Shown: positions 1 through 10,911, counted from the first letter of the stretch. The stretch is 64,000 nt of DNA from Diphasiastrum complanatum (GCA_029204225.1 MU832636.1:1-64000), one strand, 5' to 3'. Translations and numbers: made by a program. The notes: a model not told the origin generated them from the letters alone.

Positions 1-235
1 ATATGAGAGGAAAATCATGAAATTGCTTGATTGATTTTGGTGAGAGATCATCACCTATATATAAATGATCCATCACAAATTTGAGCAGGTATGAGCAGCC
101 ATAACCCTATCCCTAATAATGATTTAGGTGGATCATGCATCCCTACCAGGTTAGGGTTGGAATCATGGAGATCCCTCAACAATGTAAAAGCTACCAGAAA
201 TAGCTCCTATTTTTTCTCTCTTGAGCTAAGCATGA

Positions 236-490
236 TTTGGACTCATTCCAAAGGTTCTATCACAACGAGCCAGACAAAGAAGTTGTTGATACTCAGCAAT
301 GACAAATCCAATGATTGGATCATCAGTCGACACCACCTCCAAGAAGATCGAGCCGAGTGCGCACACAGCCCAAAAGGTATATTCCTGAGTGTGCCCGTCT
401 CTTAATGCAGGAACCAACAACTATCAATGAGGCACTTAGCCTACTAGACTCCGATCTCTGGAGAGAAGCGATGGACAGAGAGTATTCCTT
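236..490 (+). pseudogene. Copia element A: connector and start of reverse transcriptase (left half)
   Basis: This is the left part of a Ty1/copia polyprotein. From about 315 it reads a basic serine/arginine-rich linker (PPPRRSSRVRTQPKRY) and then the motif that opens copia reverse transcriptases (EALSLLDSDLWREAMDREY). Two stop codons lie just upstream of the linker. The frame stops abruptly at 490, where the LTR of element B begins, and the next part of the same domain resumes in the same frame at 7499. Gag, protease and integrase of A are not visible, so its 5' part lies outside the window or is lost. The identification of the RT start is strong; the left limit near 236 is approximate. Confidence 0.75.
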
Positions 491-999
491 TGTTAGATTT
501 CTTATGCTCAACCTTAAGCAAATCATTCAAGTAATGAGCATCTTGAAAACTGAAGGGAGACTACATGTGTTTGGCCCGTCACACTTTTCCCTTACTAAAT
601 TTTTTGCCTTAACCATTTTTAGGCACCTTAGCCTTTTTTTTGTACCTTGCAAAAATGCAACATAGTGGCCAAGTGGCCAGAATGCCCTTAGAAAACAGTT
701 TAAGACACTTCGTCTTTTTTGCCCCTCTCGCCAAAAAATGCGACAAAGTAGCCGATATGCCTTAGAAACCATTTTTTAAGACCACCTTGGCTTTTCAATT
801 TTTTGTTGGTGTTTTGCCTTAGTCTAAGGCCACCTTGGCTTTTTTGCTACCTTTAAGTCTAAGACACATCTTCGCCTTCTCCCTTGCCTTTAGTCTAAGG
901 CACCTTCGGTGTTCTTTGCTACCTTCAGTCTAAGGCACCTTCGCTTTTTCATCTTCTTCGCTGCCTTCAGTGTAAGGGGCGCCTTTGTGATTACATACC
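491..999 (+). repeat. 5' LTR of copia element B (3' part missing)
   Basis: The repeat starts TGTTAGATTT and matches the first half of the 3' LTR at 6478-7498, including the distinctive stretch after about 500. It contains several degenerate copies of a roughly 35-40 bp unit built on CTAAGGCACCTTCG. Similarity to the 3' LTR ends near 999 (CATACC), after which protease-coding sequence follows at once. A deletion has therefore removed the end of this LTR, the primer binding site and the whole gag region. An open frame runs through the LTR into pol by chance and should not be read as a fusion protein. Confidence 0.8.
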
Positions 1000-2349
1000 A
1001 ACAGGATATCGATTCCTGGTATCTAGATTCCAGAGCAACTCAACACTTGACTCAACATTGCGATTGGTTCAATGGCTATAAGTCATTCACTCACTCTCGA
1101 GTTGTGCAACTTGGAGACAACTCATCACATTCAATTGAAGGTGAAGGAACAGTTAGAGTTGAATTCAAAAGAGGTGAGGTCAAGTTGTTGTCCAACGTTT
1201 TCCACATTCCAAATCTGACCAAGAATTCGCTCTCAGTTAGCATAATCACTAATTTAGGTTGGAGGGTCGAATTCAATAGAAAGGGCTGCACAATATTTGA
1301 CAAATCTTGGAAGGTTCTGGCCTATGGAAGAAGAAGCGGCTATCTTTACAAACTCAGCCATTGCTATTCTTTTAACAGTCAAGCTCTTCACACAACCACT
1401 TCTGAATCAACTAATATGTTGTGGCATTTCAGACTTGGCCATCTTAACCTCAACAATATTCAACAAATGTCAGCGCAGAGTCTAGTACAAGATCTGCCTT
1501 CAATCAGCAAGCCAACTTCTCCATACAGAAGTTGTATTATCAACAAGCATGCTAGGAGTCGGATAGAAGATGTTACTACAGCTGGCTATTTACAGAATCG
1601 ATCCATTACCAAAGCCCTGAATGGCAAGACACCTTATGAGATGTGGACAAGATCAAAACCATCACTCAAACATATTCGACTGTTTGGATGCATCGCTTTC
1701 GCTCAGATCCCAGAAGATCTAAGAAGAAAACTAGATGACAAGAGCAGAAAGATGGTCTTCATCGGCTATTTTCCAAATCACAAGGCATACAACCTCTACA
1801 ATTTGGATACCAAAAAGGCATTCACCAATAGAGATGTCATCTTTGTGAAAGACCAGTTCATCGACCACAAAGGGAACCCCGCTGATAACTTTGATCCAAG
1901 GATCGAGCAACCAGTCAATTTTGATCCAAAGATTCAACTGCAAAATATCGACGCTGACTCAGACAATGAGTCAGAACCTCAACAAGTCAACCCACATCAG
2001 AGGACCAAAGTTCAACCCAGAAGGTCAAACAACACTGAATTCGATTCTCTTATGGAGAATCAAACATGGACACTCACTAAGCTGCCAAAGAACCGAAAAT
2101 CAATTCCATGCAAATGGATATTCAAGGCGAAGTACAACGCTGAAGGAAGGCTAAATCGTTACAAGGCCAAATCTGATGAAGAATACAAAATGCTTGCTGG
2201 CTCGGAATCCAAATCCAACAAGATTGACCCAGTAGACTGATATTCCCCAGTCAGCAACGATATCTCAACAACATGCTGGAAAAGTATAGAATGGCCAACT
2301 ACAAACCAAGTCACTTTCCACTCGACCCTAGACTAAAGTTATCAAAGGA
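1000..2349 (+). pseudogene. Copia element B: protease, pre-integrase and start of RT (defective)
   Basis: In order: an aspartic protease of the copia type whose active-site motif reads DSRATQH where DSGA is usual; the GAG-pre-integrase region with LWHFRLGHLN and a damaged zinc-binding pair (YRSCIINKHA); then a jump straight to the integrase C-terminal region (NGKTPYEMWTRSKPSLKHI, IGYFPNHKAYNLYNLDTKK, NRDVIFVKDQF). The whole DDE catalytic core of integrase is missing between about 1560 and 1575. The RT start follows (MENQTWTLTKLP, CKWIFKAKYN), with another deletion and a stop at 2238. The element can no longer integrate on its own. The second half of its RT/RNase H lies at 5767-6470, beyond inserted element C. 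Confidence 0.85.
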
Positions 2350-2354
2350 ATAGT

Positions 2355-2590
2355 TGTCATGTACTTCTAGTACATCAGTGTTTATCAATGCCTTCAAATA
2401 TCCATTGTAAGCTTTGTAGGCCCAAAATGAGCTATTAGCCTTAAGAACAAGGTGGTTCCCTCTTTAGGCCCTTCAAAGTAATTAATAAGAATAATATGCC
2501 ATTAAGGGCCCAATGTAGGCTAAATAATACTTAACAAGGGCTAATTATCCTTCAAGATAGTTATTTTTAGTTAAGTTAGGGGACTTGTCG
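2355..2590 (+). repeat. 5' LTR of element C (3' part missing)
   Basis: It begins TGTCATGTACTTCTAGTACA and runs parallel to the 3' LTR at 5255-5761 for about 235 bp, with a roughly 30-bp extra stretch near 2407-2435. Similarity ends after GGGGACTT. The remaining half and any primer binding site are gone. The five bases before it (ATAGT, 2350-2354) match the five after the 3' LTR (ACAGT, 5762-5766) at four of five positions, as expected for an aged target-site duplication. Confidence 0.8.
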
Positions 2591-3419
2591 AGCATGGTGG
2601 GATACTCAAGCACATTCGAACAGAAAGCTTTGCAGTCAATTCAAAATTGCTTGCATTGATAGTATTACCAGATTTTATGAGAAATTATTTGAATCTCTCA
2701 AACAAACTAGTTATGTACAACAATTTAATCAACAATTCTTGGCATTGGTTTAGAAGACAAAATTTGAGTATAGAAAATGCTTGACTATTTAAATTCTCTT
2801 CAAACTCCTGTGCTTCAACCACATTCTTCCAAATCTATTCATGCTGCTAGTTTTATGGAGTTACGCAACATGATGGATCATGCACTTGCTCTGGAGCATT
2901 TATCTACAAACCATATCAATGAATGGTGGAAAGTCACTGCTCAACAGAAACCTTATTATTAACCAACGACTGTCTGAATACGTTAGTCCTACTTTTGATG
3001 GAAGCATTTACTCCATTGATGTAGACAATTGGCTAGAAGATTTGGATTATAACTTCTACTATAGTGGATGTATTGGTGACAATAGTATGGTTTTCTTTGT
3101 TTCATCGGGTTTCCAAGGACGTGTTCAGTCATGGTGAAACATCGTTCATGACTTTCTTCTTGAGAACTAGTTAACTTTCAAAAGAGTTTGTAGACAGGTC
3201 TTCAATTGATCCGACTTCATCCAATGGTGTTCTTTGAACCAAACAACTACAGTTGTTGAGTAAAATAAAAAATTCTAACAAATGGCCCCATTATTCAATT
3301 ATGGAGAAGTATATCTTGCACAATGCTATATACATGGCTTACAACCTCAATATCGGAGCATTGTGGAAAATTGTCTACAATCTACTTCTCTCCAGCCTGG
3401 GTTTTGATTAAGGGAAAGT
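2591..3419 (+). mobile_element. Element C internal region, gag-like part
   Basis: This is the internal sequence of a non-autonomous LTR element. Two short frames (2777-2962 and 2880-3137) are visible. The second contains PTFDGSIYSIDVDNWLEDLD followed by a tryptophan-ending segment (GFQGRVQSW), which is the layout of a Ty3/gypsy gag domain. No zinc knuckle, protease, RT or integrase is seen. The assignment to a gypsy-type gag is an inference from spacing and a few residues. Confidence 0.5.
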
Positions 3420-4630
3420 ATGGAATATGCTTTAAAGTACGAGCAACAAGAAAAAAGGCTCAAGCTGGAAGCTGAAAGGAAAGGAGAACAATCCAGATGG
3501 TTTGAGAAAATGAAGATGCGGATTCAAAAAATGAGTGTATACACAAAAACATCAGTGGATCGACAAACAAAACAGGTACAGAAAAGTGAAGAAACTGAAA
3601 ATGAAGATGAGCAAAGTGACAATGATGAAGTGGATGAGCGAAGCGATGACAATGAGTCTGATGAGCAAAGTGATAACAATGAGTCAGATGAGCAAAGCGA
3701 CGACGAAAGTCAAGTCCCAGATCCAGATACAATTGTAGGTAACAGAAGTCCAATTCACGATTCGGATCAAGTTGCAACATTAGATGGTGACTATCATGAT
3801 TCAGACAAAAGTCAAAATTTAGATCAAGATGTGAAAATAATTGAACATCCTTTCGAGTTTCATTTCAACCATCAAAGTCCGAAACTTGACCTACATCAAT
3901 GCCTTAATCTGGTAAATGAACAAGCAATTATGGATTGTTAGATTGAGAATATTGCTATGCTCGAAGAAAGTCGATCAAGACATTCATCAAACTTTCAGAT
4001 TGAGGACTATATGACACCGACATTCCATGGCTTGAAATTGAGTGGTTATTATCAAGATCCGATCTACAAACCATGTCAAATCGATATGGGAGCTTTTGAG
4101 AATATTTTTATTTTTGACAACAATCTAATGGAGTCTGAGGTAAGCAATAAGGATCTTGTCCACAAAGAAGAGATTTTACTATACCATGGAAATCCAACTA
4201 TTATCAATACTCTGGATTATTTTTCAATGCCTCATGGATCCATTACTCAAGAGCTTCAAGTGGCTTCTGTTGGAGGAACCTTATCTCTATGGATTCTCTA
4301 GAACTCAAATGCCATCATCTAATTCGCATTTATATTTGAAAACTATGGACGTGAATTACGATTGGGAATATTCTCTCAATCAATCAACACTCTATTGGAA
4401 ACTGAATTTTAAATATGCCAGCATTCTACATCAGTTTCTTTGGAGAAGTTTGCATTGCTCGGTGGGCTCTAGCAAGATAAATATTCAATTGAGTAATGGC
4501 AACAATGATTGTTCATCAATGGTTATTTGGAACAATCGAAACATCAAGTCCCTGGTTCAACTTTCACTATTCGGGATTGATGCTTCAACGATTTATATGG
4601 ACAACTACAGATCTTATATTTCAAAATGAG
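3420..4630 (+). pseudogene. Element C acidic ORF of unknown function
   Basis: One reading frame runs from 3420 to 4301 with a single in-frame TAG at 3939, then continues in another frame to about 4629 (frameshift near 4290). The first 70 residues are basic and glutamate-rich, with a coiled-coil look. They are followed by a tandem Asp/Glu/Ser/Asn block with repeated DEQSD units (about residues 60-100), then a region rich in aspartate and histidine. No enzymatic motif of a retroelement polyprotein is present. It may be a gag C-terminus or an extra ORF specific to this non-autonomous family. Expression cannot be judged from sequence. Confidence 0.5.
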
Positions 4631-5254
4631 AGCCAATTTTTGAGGTCAATCAGGTCAGTTATTCACAACCACTTATGAATGAGGTATTGACCAGATTCGA
4701 AAGAAGAAATATATTTTGGTCAACAATATGCCCAGAGATATGCTTCATTGTATGACAAAGTGTCAATATTCATGCTGACTACTTCATATGGAGCATTCAT
4801 ATACGAACAACAATTCATGACTACCATTGTTTATGACAGAATTGTAATTTTCTTCATCAAATTGGTCAAACAACATTTACAACAAAAGAGCCGGATGTAA
4901 GACAAGACCAAGAATCCAAGGGAATTGGATAAGCATCCGAGTTGGTATGATGTCGAGGAAGCAAACAAAAGAGGATATTGTAGTGATACACTCTATCCAT
5001 TCCATACAGATTGGTTGCCAACAAACAATATGGTGCTTCATCAACGTCTTCTTTGACCATCATTTTTCTTTCAGGGAAACAAGGATTACAGTCTGAAGCT
5101 AGCAAAATGGATTCAATTCGACAGCTTTGGATCTGTAATGAGGTAACATGTTTTTGGACGACACATCCTCAATCATGACTACTTAACCAAGGTGATCAAG
5201 CTGATCAAACAAGCGTCTTCATTTTTGGGGACAAAAATGTTTAAGTAGGGGGAG
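4631..5254 (+). mobile_element. Element C 3' internal region and polypurine tract
   Basis: Degenerate sequence with no recognisable domain. It ends in a purine-rich stretch (about 5226-5254, with GTAGGGGGAG at its end) directly before the 3' LTR. This is the expected plus-strand priming site of an LTR element and fixes the LTR start at 5255. Confidence 0.6.
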
Positions 5255-5761
5255 TGTCATGTACTTCTAGTACATCAGTGTTTATCAATGCCTTAAAATA
5301 TCCATTAGCCTTAAGAACAAGATGGTTCTCTCTTTAGGCCCTTCAAAGTAATTAATAAGGATAATAGGCCACTAAGGGCCCAATGTAGACTAAATAATAC
5401 TTAACAAGGGCTAATTATCCTTCAAGATAGTTATGTTTAGTTAAGTTAGGGGACTTATCTATAAGTAGGCAAGAGACATCTTTTTTGGGATCTTTTGGCT
5501 CATTTGCAAGTGAGAGCTTCTAGCTTCCTTGTGAATGTGAGCCATAGAGATTTCCTTTTCTAGGTCTCATGTGCCTTATCTACATGAATCCATGCTCATT
5601 TACATTGCTTTGTACTCTTCATTTCATTTCTATTGTGATTCTATGAAGATCCTTGTGTTTCTAGCTTTCTATGGATATGCTATCGTGAATGCTTTGTACT
5701 TTTCTTGCTCTTAGCTTTGCTTCCATTGTAATTGCTATTTGCTTAGATTTGGCACATGACA
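5255..5761 (+). repeat. 3' LTR of element C (507 bp)
   Basis: The LTR starts TGTCATG and ends ATGACA. The first 17 bases after TGTC form a near-terminal palindrome (ATGTACT-TCT-AGTACAT), present in both LTR copies. It is followed by the second half of element B's RT. The right-hand 5-bp duplication is ACAGT (5762-5766). Confidence 0.8.
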
Positions 5762-5766
5762 ACAGT

Positions 5767-6477
5767 CTCCTAAAACTGAGGCAGAAAAGGTGGAGATGAA
5801 GTGCTACCCGTTTCAATCCATCATCGGCTCACTGATGTACACAATGATTTGCACGCGACCAGACCTTGCATATTCGATCAATGCACTCAGCCAGTTCTTG
5901 TCAAATCCAGGCTTAACTCATTGGAAGGCACTAACAAAGGTCATGAAGTACATCCAGGCAACGAAAACTCTCAACATTTGCTATGGAGGCAGCCACACTG
6001 TTAACATCCTTGAAGCCTACACAAATGCGGATTGGGCAGGAAATGTCGACACTAGAAAATCAACTTATGGATTTGTATTTTTATACAAGGGCCCAATCTC
6101 ATGGAACAGCCGGAAGCAGACCTCAGTTGCATTATCATCAACAAAATCCAAATACATAACTGCCACCAATGCAACCAAAGAGGCGATCTGGCTAAGGCAA
6201 CTGCTTGCAGACCTCAACCTTGCACAAACACTTCCTACAACAATCTATTGTGACAATCAAAGCACAATAGCGTTATCTCTCAATCCAAGATTTCACTCTC
6301 GAAGCAAACATATAAAAATCAGGTATCATTACCTTAGAGAGAAAGTGCACAACAAGGAAGTAGAATTGGTTTTATGCAGAACAAGCTACATGGCAGCAAC
6401 TTCACAAAGGCTCTATCAAAGGAGCAACATCTCAAATCTGAAGATCAAAGTTTTTCAGGATCCACATTAAGGTGGAG
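5767..6477 (+). pseudogene. Copia element B: RT end and RNase H
   Basis: A long frame from about 5767 to 6470 carries the end of the copia RT (YPFQSIIGSLMYTMICTRPD) and RNase H with its acidic residues (AYTNADWAG, SSTKSKYITA, YCDNQSTIAL) and the host-type C-terminal motif HSRSKHIKIRYHYLRE. A frameshift near 6390 scrambles the last segment, but the terminal NLKIKVFQDPH is intact before the stop. The purine run AAGGTGGAG at 6469-6477 is the plus-strand priming site before the 3' LTR. It is the continuation of the polyprotein at 1000-2349, separated by element C. Confidence 0.85.
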
Positions 6478-7498
6478 TTTAAGATTTCTTATGCTTAGCC
6501 TTAAACAAATCGTTCAAGTGATGAGCATCCTGAAAACCGAAGGCCGACTACATGTTTTCAGCCCTTCACATTTTTTCCTTTACAAATTTTTTGCCTTAAC
6601 TATTTTTAAACACCTTAGCCTTTTTTCGCACCTTTGTGAAAAATGTGACACAGTGGCCAAGTGGCCAAAATGCCTTAGAAACCAGTTTAAGGCACTTTTT
6701 CCTTTTTTGCCCCTTCGCAAAAAATGCGACAAAGTAACCTTAGAAACCATTTTTTAAGACACCTTCAGCTTTTTCAATTTTTTTCGTTGCCTTTAGTCTA
6801 AGGCACCTTCGGCTTTTTCGCTACCTTTAATTCTAAGGCACCTTCGCCTTCTTCGCTGCCTTTAGTCTAAGACACCTTCGTCTTCTTCGTTGCCTTCAGT
6901 CTAAGGCACCTTCGGCTTTTTCGCCTTCTTCGCTGCCTTCAGTGTAAAGGCGCCTTCGTGATTTGCATACCTTAAGTCTAAGGGCACCTTCAGGATTTGC
7001 ATACCTTCAGTATAAGGGTACCTTTGGGTTTTTCGCGTTTTTGCTACATTGGCAAACTGACGTCGCCAACTTATCATCAATCCTAAAAACAGCTGGAGAA
7101 ACAAATATCGTAAGGGCGATTACCAACTTTGTACAAATGCAAAACTGGAGTAAATGGCAGTTAAGGCATAAGATATTTTTTTCTCGACACTTGTAAATAT
7201 ATATATTAGCTGAATCAAGCTATGTAAGTGTTAATTGAATCTCTTTTTCAATCATAGTTATATGTAGCCAACATTATCATGCTCAACAAGCTGAAGTTAT
7301 TACTTCAAGCCATTGTACTCACTGTTGATATTAATCAGAGTGCAATTTTTGTCTCACTACTGCGTTGTTCATTTGCGCAATTCTGTATGGATCATTCTAC
7401 TTGAATATTTCTGCTGCTAACTGTTGCGTTTCCGTTCCTACACGCCTACGCTCAAAGCCTCGAGCTTCCGCTGTCGGTCATCACCTCATTTTACGACA
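6478..7498 (+). repeat. 3' LTR of copia element B (1021 bp)
   Basis: It begins TTTAAGATTT (TGTTAGATTT in the 5' copy) and ends TTTTACGACA. Positions 6780-7030 hold a minisatellite-like run of about six degenerate units containing CTAAGGCACCTTCG. The flanking bases TCCTT (486-490) and TCCTC (7499-7503) agree at four of five positions, and the reading frame of element A picks up immediately afterwards. This defines both edges of B well. Confidence 0.85.
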
Positions 7499-7975
7499 TC
7501 CTCCACTATGATAAAAAACCAGACATGGTCACTAGTCAAAGCTCCCACTTGCAACAATCTTATCGATTGCAAATGGGTCTTTAAGATCAAGTACAACACC
7601 AATGGAGCTATTGATTGAAGGAAGGCTCGACTACTAGCATGACTATTCGCTCAGATCCCCAACATCGACTACAATGAGACTTTCAGTACAATAGTCAACA
7701 AGCACTCATTGATTCGAGCCCTCCTATCGTATCAATTATATTCTATCATAATCAGAGTGACATTGCCTTACCGGCCAACCCTAGATTTCACTCTAGGAGT
7801 AAGCACATTGAGATTCGATATCAAAGGCAAGATTCTCGACAGAGAGGTAAGCTTAATATATTGTCAAATGTTACACATGATTGCATATGTGTTCACCAAG
7901 GCATTGAGCATTAATGTACACAACAAATTGTGTGCATTGCTTAATCTGAAGATCAAGGCATTCACGGATCCAGAT
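7499..7975 (+). pseudogene. Copia element A: RT and RNase H remnant (right half)
   Basis: Continues the frame interrupted at 490 with MIKNQTWSLVKAP and CKWVFKIKYNTNG, the start of the copia RT fingers. After a stop at 7616 the remnant is degenerate and most of the RT and RNase H core has been deleted. The end is clear (FTKALSINVHNKLCALLN, NLKIKAFTDPD, stop at 7976). The purine run AAGAGGGGC and the 3' LTR follow. Its C-terminus is related to those of elements B and D, so the three belong to one copia lineage. Confidence 0.8.
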
Positions 7976-7985
7976 TAAGAGGGGC

Positions 7986-8236
7986 TGTTGGATTTTTCTC
8001 CTCTACTCTCCTAAATCTCATGTTAATCTAGTTTCATTCATCGCTGCATGCATTGTCACACAAATCCTCTATAATTGAAGACACGCATGAGAGTGGCACC
8101 CGACTTATTGGGGAAGCCCGACTTGGCCGACATATCAGGAAGTCTAACATTTTGACCTACCTGACGTGTTCGACATATCTGATGCGAAATAATATTGAAC
8201 GATGGAACGCGAATTGCAAATATCAATCAAGCTCTG
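7986..8236 (+). repeat. 3' LTR of copia element A (right edge unclear)
   Basis: It starts TGTTGGATTTTTCTCC right after the polypurine tract. The first about 70 bases resemble the LTR at 56883 (TGTTGGATTTATTCCC), so A belongs to the same LTR family as elements M and H. I cannot place the right edge, because no second copy lies in the window. Confidence 0.55.
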
Positions 8237-8302
8237 TAACGAAACGAAATGAAACAAAGCGAAATTGGATAAAACGAAGCGAAGCGAAATGAAACTTGAA
8301 CG
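8237..8302 (+). repeat. GAAACGAA-type simple repeat
   Basis: A short run of degenerate AAACGAA/AAGCGAA units, probably within or at the end of element A's LTR. Confidence 0.6.
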
Positions 8303-8499
8303 AGTTCCGATATTGACATTGCTGAAGCAAAATCAATCACGAATGAAATGAATTCAGATGGATTTCAGATGTGATTGTTGGTCACTGCCTGCTATATCAT
8401 TCCTACAATCTTCCAGAAAGTAGACCAACACTGCTGATCTACGTTATAGATTAATACAACATTCAACAAAACTGAACCAGTGTGCGGAATTGATAAAAC

Positions 8500-9070
8500 A
8501 AGTGAATGAGATACACAAGCGATAGCAGTTTGTGAAAATGTCAGCCGCCATCTCCTTTGTTCCAATGAAAATAGTCTACAACATCTTCTTCCCGATAAGA
8601 TCCCTTATCAAGTGATACTTGATTGCGATGTGTTTCGTCCTTGAGTGGAACACAAGATCCTTTGTCAGATGTCGTGCAAAATCAGAGGCTCATTTCTTGT
8701 TTCGCCGAGTTCGTCAAGGAACCGTTTGAGCCAAATGATTTCATTAGCCATCTTTGCTGCTGCAACGTACTCTGCTTCGCAGGATGACTAAGCCACAACG
8801 GTCTGCTTCTTGTTGACCCAGAGAATTGTTGCTCCTAACGCGATGGTGCATCCTCTTGAGACACTTTTGCAGTCGTCCTTGAGAGATGCCCAACTAGCAT
8901 CACTGTAGGAAAGCATCTGGAACCCTGCATCACGAGATTATGTTAATTGAAGGTATTGCAAAATTTGTTTCGCAATCTTCCAATGAGTTGAGCCTAGATT
9001 TGTACAGAATTGGCTCATCTTGAACATGGCATAAGCAATGTCAGGACGTGTGTTATCTGTAAGGTACATC
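8500..9070 (-). pseudogene. Copia RNase H remnant, antisense
   Basis: Read on the minus strand from about 9070 downward it gives a copia RT end (FKMSQFCTNLGSTHWKIAKQ), then RNase H with LSYSDASWASLKDDCKSVSR, SCEAEYVAAAKMANEIIWLK and a KHIAIKYHLIRDLIG-like tail. Several stop codons interrupt it. The motif order and spacing are those of a copia C-terminus. No LTR could be attached to it. Confidence 0.75.
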
Positions 9071-9074
9071 AGCC

Positions 9075-9960
9075 ATCCGATCAGGCCAATGAAAATAGCT
9101 TTTGCTTTTGCTTATGGCTCATGCAAACATTGCATGACTTTATACTACTTTTTAATTGGCAACAAATGCATCTTATTTTAACCCTCAACTAGTGTTTAGC
9201 CTTAAAAATTAAGACCACCACCACATAATATCCTTTAATATTGACTTTTTTTCAAACTCCATTGACCGACCTCACCACATAGTATTGCCTTTGCAAGGCA
9301 AGGCCAAAAACTTGATAGTAAATGTGAAATAGAGCCGACTTCCCTGATCATTTGAAATGTATGTTGCATGTCAGAACACAATGCGAAGGAGAGATGCTAC
9401 GAGTGCAGCCTTTTAGGAAAGGCCATTTGGTCAAACTAGAAGAAACTTGAGGCTCTAGGACTTTACCCATAACATAAATTTGAAAAGGCCATTTAGTTGA
9501 ACCGAAGTAAGTGCTTTCGGTTTTATCAACCATGGGATCACAAATATTCCAACTTGGGGTGGCGTGAGCCCACCACAAGACACCAACTCACCACCTGTGG
9601 GAAGATGAACCACATTTTGTTGTGTCTCACAAGCCAAATCTCTCACATTTTTAGGGAATGCTTTTTGGTGTCCAAGGGAAGTCTCAAACTTGGGCGCAAA
9701 AGGAACTCTGGATGCCAAGCTAAGCAATTGAGCCATCCCCATTGGATAATAACAATAGCAGAATGGATCAAGCACATAATAGTGCTTTGGTTTTGAGAGT
9801 GTCTTTAAAAAAAGGTTGTTGGGTATGGTTTTTATTGCACCGAGAAGGCGTAAGCTCAAACCCTAACCTCGACCTCGACCTATGGGTAGTGACATCTAAA
9901 GAGCTTGCCTCAAAAAACTGAGGAGAATGGCTTGTGGGAACACATTGCATATCATTTGTC
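9075..9960. other. Intergenic region, nothing recognised
   Basis: I see no convincing gene here. Short frames on both strands overlap a C/A-rich stretch (9540-9640) but share no known motif. This is the immediate upstream region of the glycosyltransferase gene, so promoter elements are likely beyond the two telo-boxes listed separately. Confidence 0.5.
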
Positions 9961-9963
9961 TTC

Positions 9964-10034
9964 AAAACCCTAATTTGTCACCTCGTCTCTTCTGCCTTTT
10001 GAATTGCACCAATTCCTTCTCTTCTAAACCCTAA
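9964..10034 (+). promoter_or_regulatory. Two telo-box motifs upstream of the glycosyltransferase
   Basis: AAACCCTAA occurs at 9964-9972 and again at 10026-10034, 97 and 35 bases before the proposed ATG. In plants this interstitial telomere motif is common in promoters and 5' leaders of housekeeping and translation genes and is bound by telomere-repeat-binding proteins. A pyrimidine-rich stretch (9980-10025) lies between them, typical of a plant 5' leader. The role here is inferred from motif and position. Confidence 0.55.
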
Positions 10035-10068
10035 CAGTCTAGCATCTCATCTAGTTCTAATAGAGGCT

Positions 10069-10911
10069 ATGCCAATTCTATTCTGCTGTGAAACTGCTCA
10101 GATTCTGTTGCCCATGCTTGGTTTCTCTGCTCCTGTCAATGGCCTGCTGCTGCCTGTAGCCACCTCAGGTTTCTGTTCTCAAAAACTGCTGAGAAATAGT
10201 TCCAGTTATTGTCAGATATCATCAGCATTAGGGTTGTCACCACAAAGATCTAGAGCACCCTGTAGCTGCTTTGGCAAGTCTTTTTCAGGAGCTGTAGAAG
10301 GAGGGGAAGTTTTGTTGAAAAGGCAGCAGATCCAAGATGTGGAGGATCATCTGTGGACATACGAGGAGGTGAGTGAGCATGAGAAGAATGGCGATTATGG
10401 GTTATGGAGTGTAATTATTCCCACCTACAATCGGCTGCCTATACTGCGTAAATGTTTGAGAGCTTTGGAAGAGCAGATTGAATTTGAGCAAGCCGGAATC
10501 AAGGCTTATGAGGTTGTTGTGGTGGATGACGGTTCTATTGATGGCACCATTGAATACCTGCTTGGAGGCAGAGACGAAACTACTTGGTCAGCAGAATATG
10601 ACGGTCTTGAATGGAGGATCGGAGAAGATCAACCCCCGGTGCAAAGCAAACGGTTTCCTCATGTCAAACTGTTGCGGCAGCAACACGCCGGAGCAACCAA
10701 AGCAAGAAATTTGGGATTCAAGCATGCCCTAGGAAGCATCATTGTTTTCATTGACTCCGATTTGGTAGTGACAAAGCGCTTTTTGAAGGCACATGCAGAA
10801 GCTCTAAAAGCCGCACATGTTGAGGACAATGATGATCGAGCTTTTACCTATGGCCGTGTTGTTAATACTGACAATTTTGAGAGCCCAGAGTCTGAAGCTT
10901 TCAAAATCACG
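10069..10911 (+). CDS. GT2 gene exon 1 (transit region and catalytic core)
   Basis: 281 codons, ending ...FKIT in phase 0 before the donor GTACAT at 10912. It holds the transit-like N-terminus, both donor-binding aspartate sites and the basic loop [11 protein letters not shown]. The frame runs on into the intron for about 10 codons before a stop, so the splice, not the stop, defines the end. Confidence 0.85.

Noticed and set aside
909-1000. Open frame running from the B LTR into the copia protease as one 443-codon protein
   Set aside because: The first 30 codons are LTR sequence shared with 6478-7498. The fusion is the by-product of a deletion, not a leader or signal peptide, although it is Phe-rich and looks like one.
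3460-3780. Minus-strand His/Cys-rich frame (HCYHFAHQTHCHRFAH) that resembles a metal-binding protein
   Set aside because: It is the shadow of the acidic DEQSD repeats on the other strand; the periodicity comes from that repeat.
10478-10732. 84-codon forward frame
   Set aside because: It overlaps GT2 exon 1 in another frame and has no features of its own.
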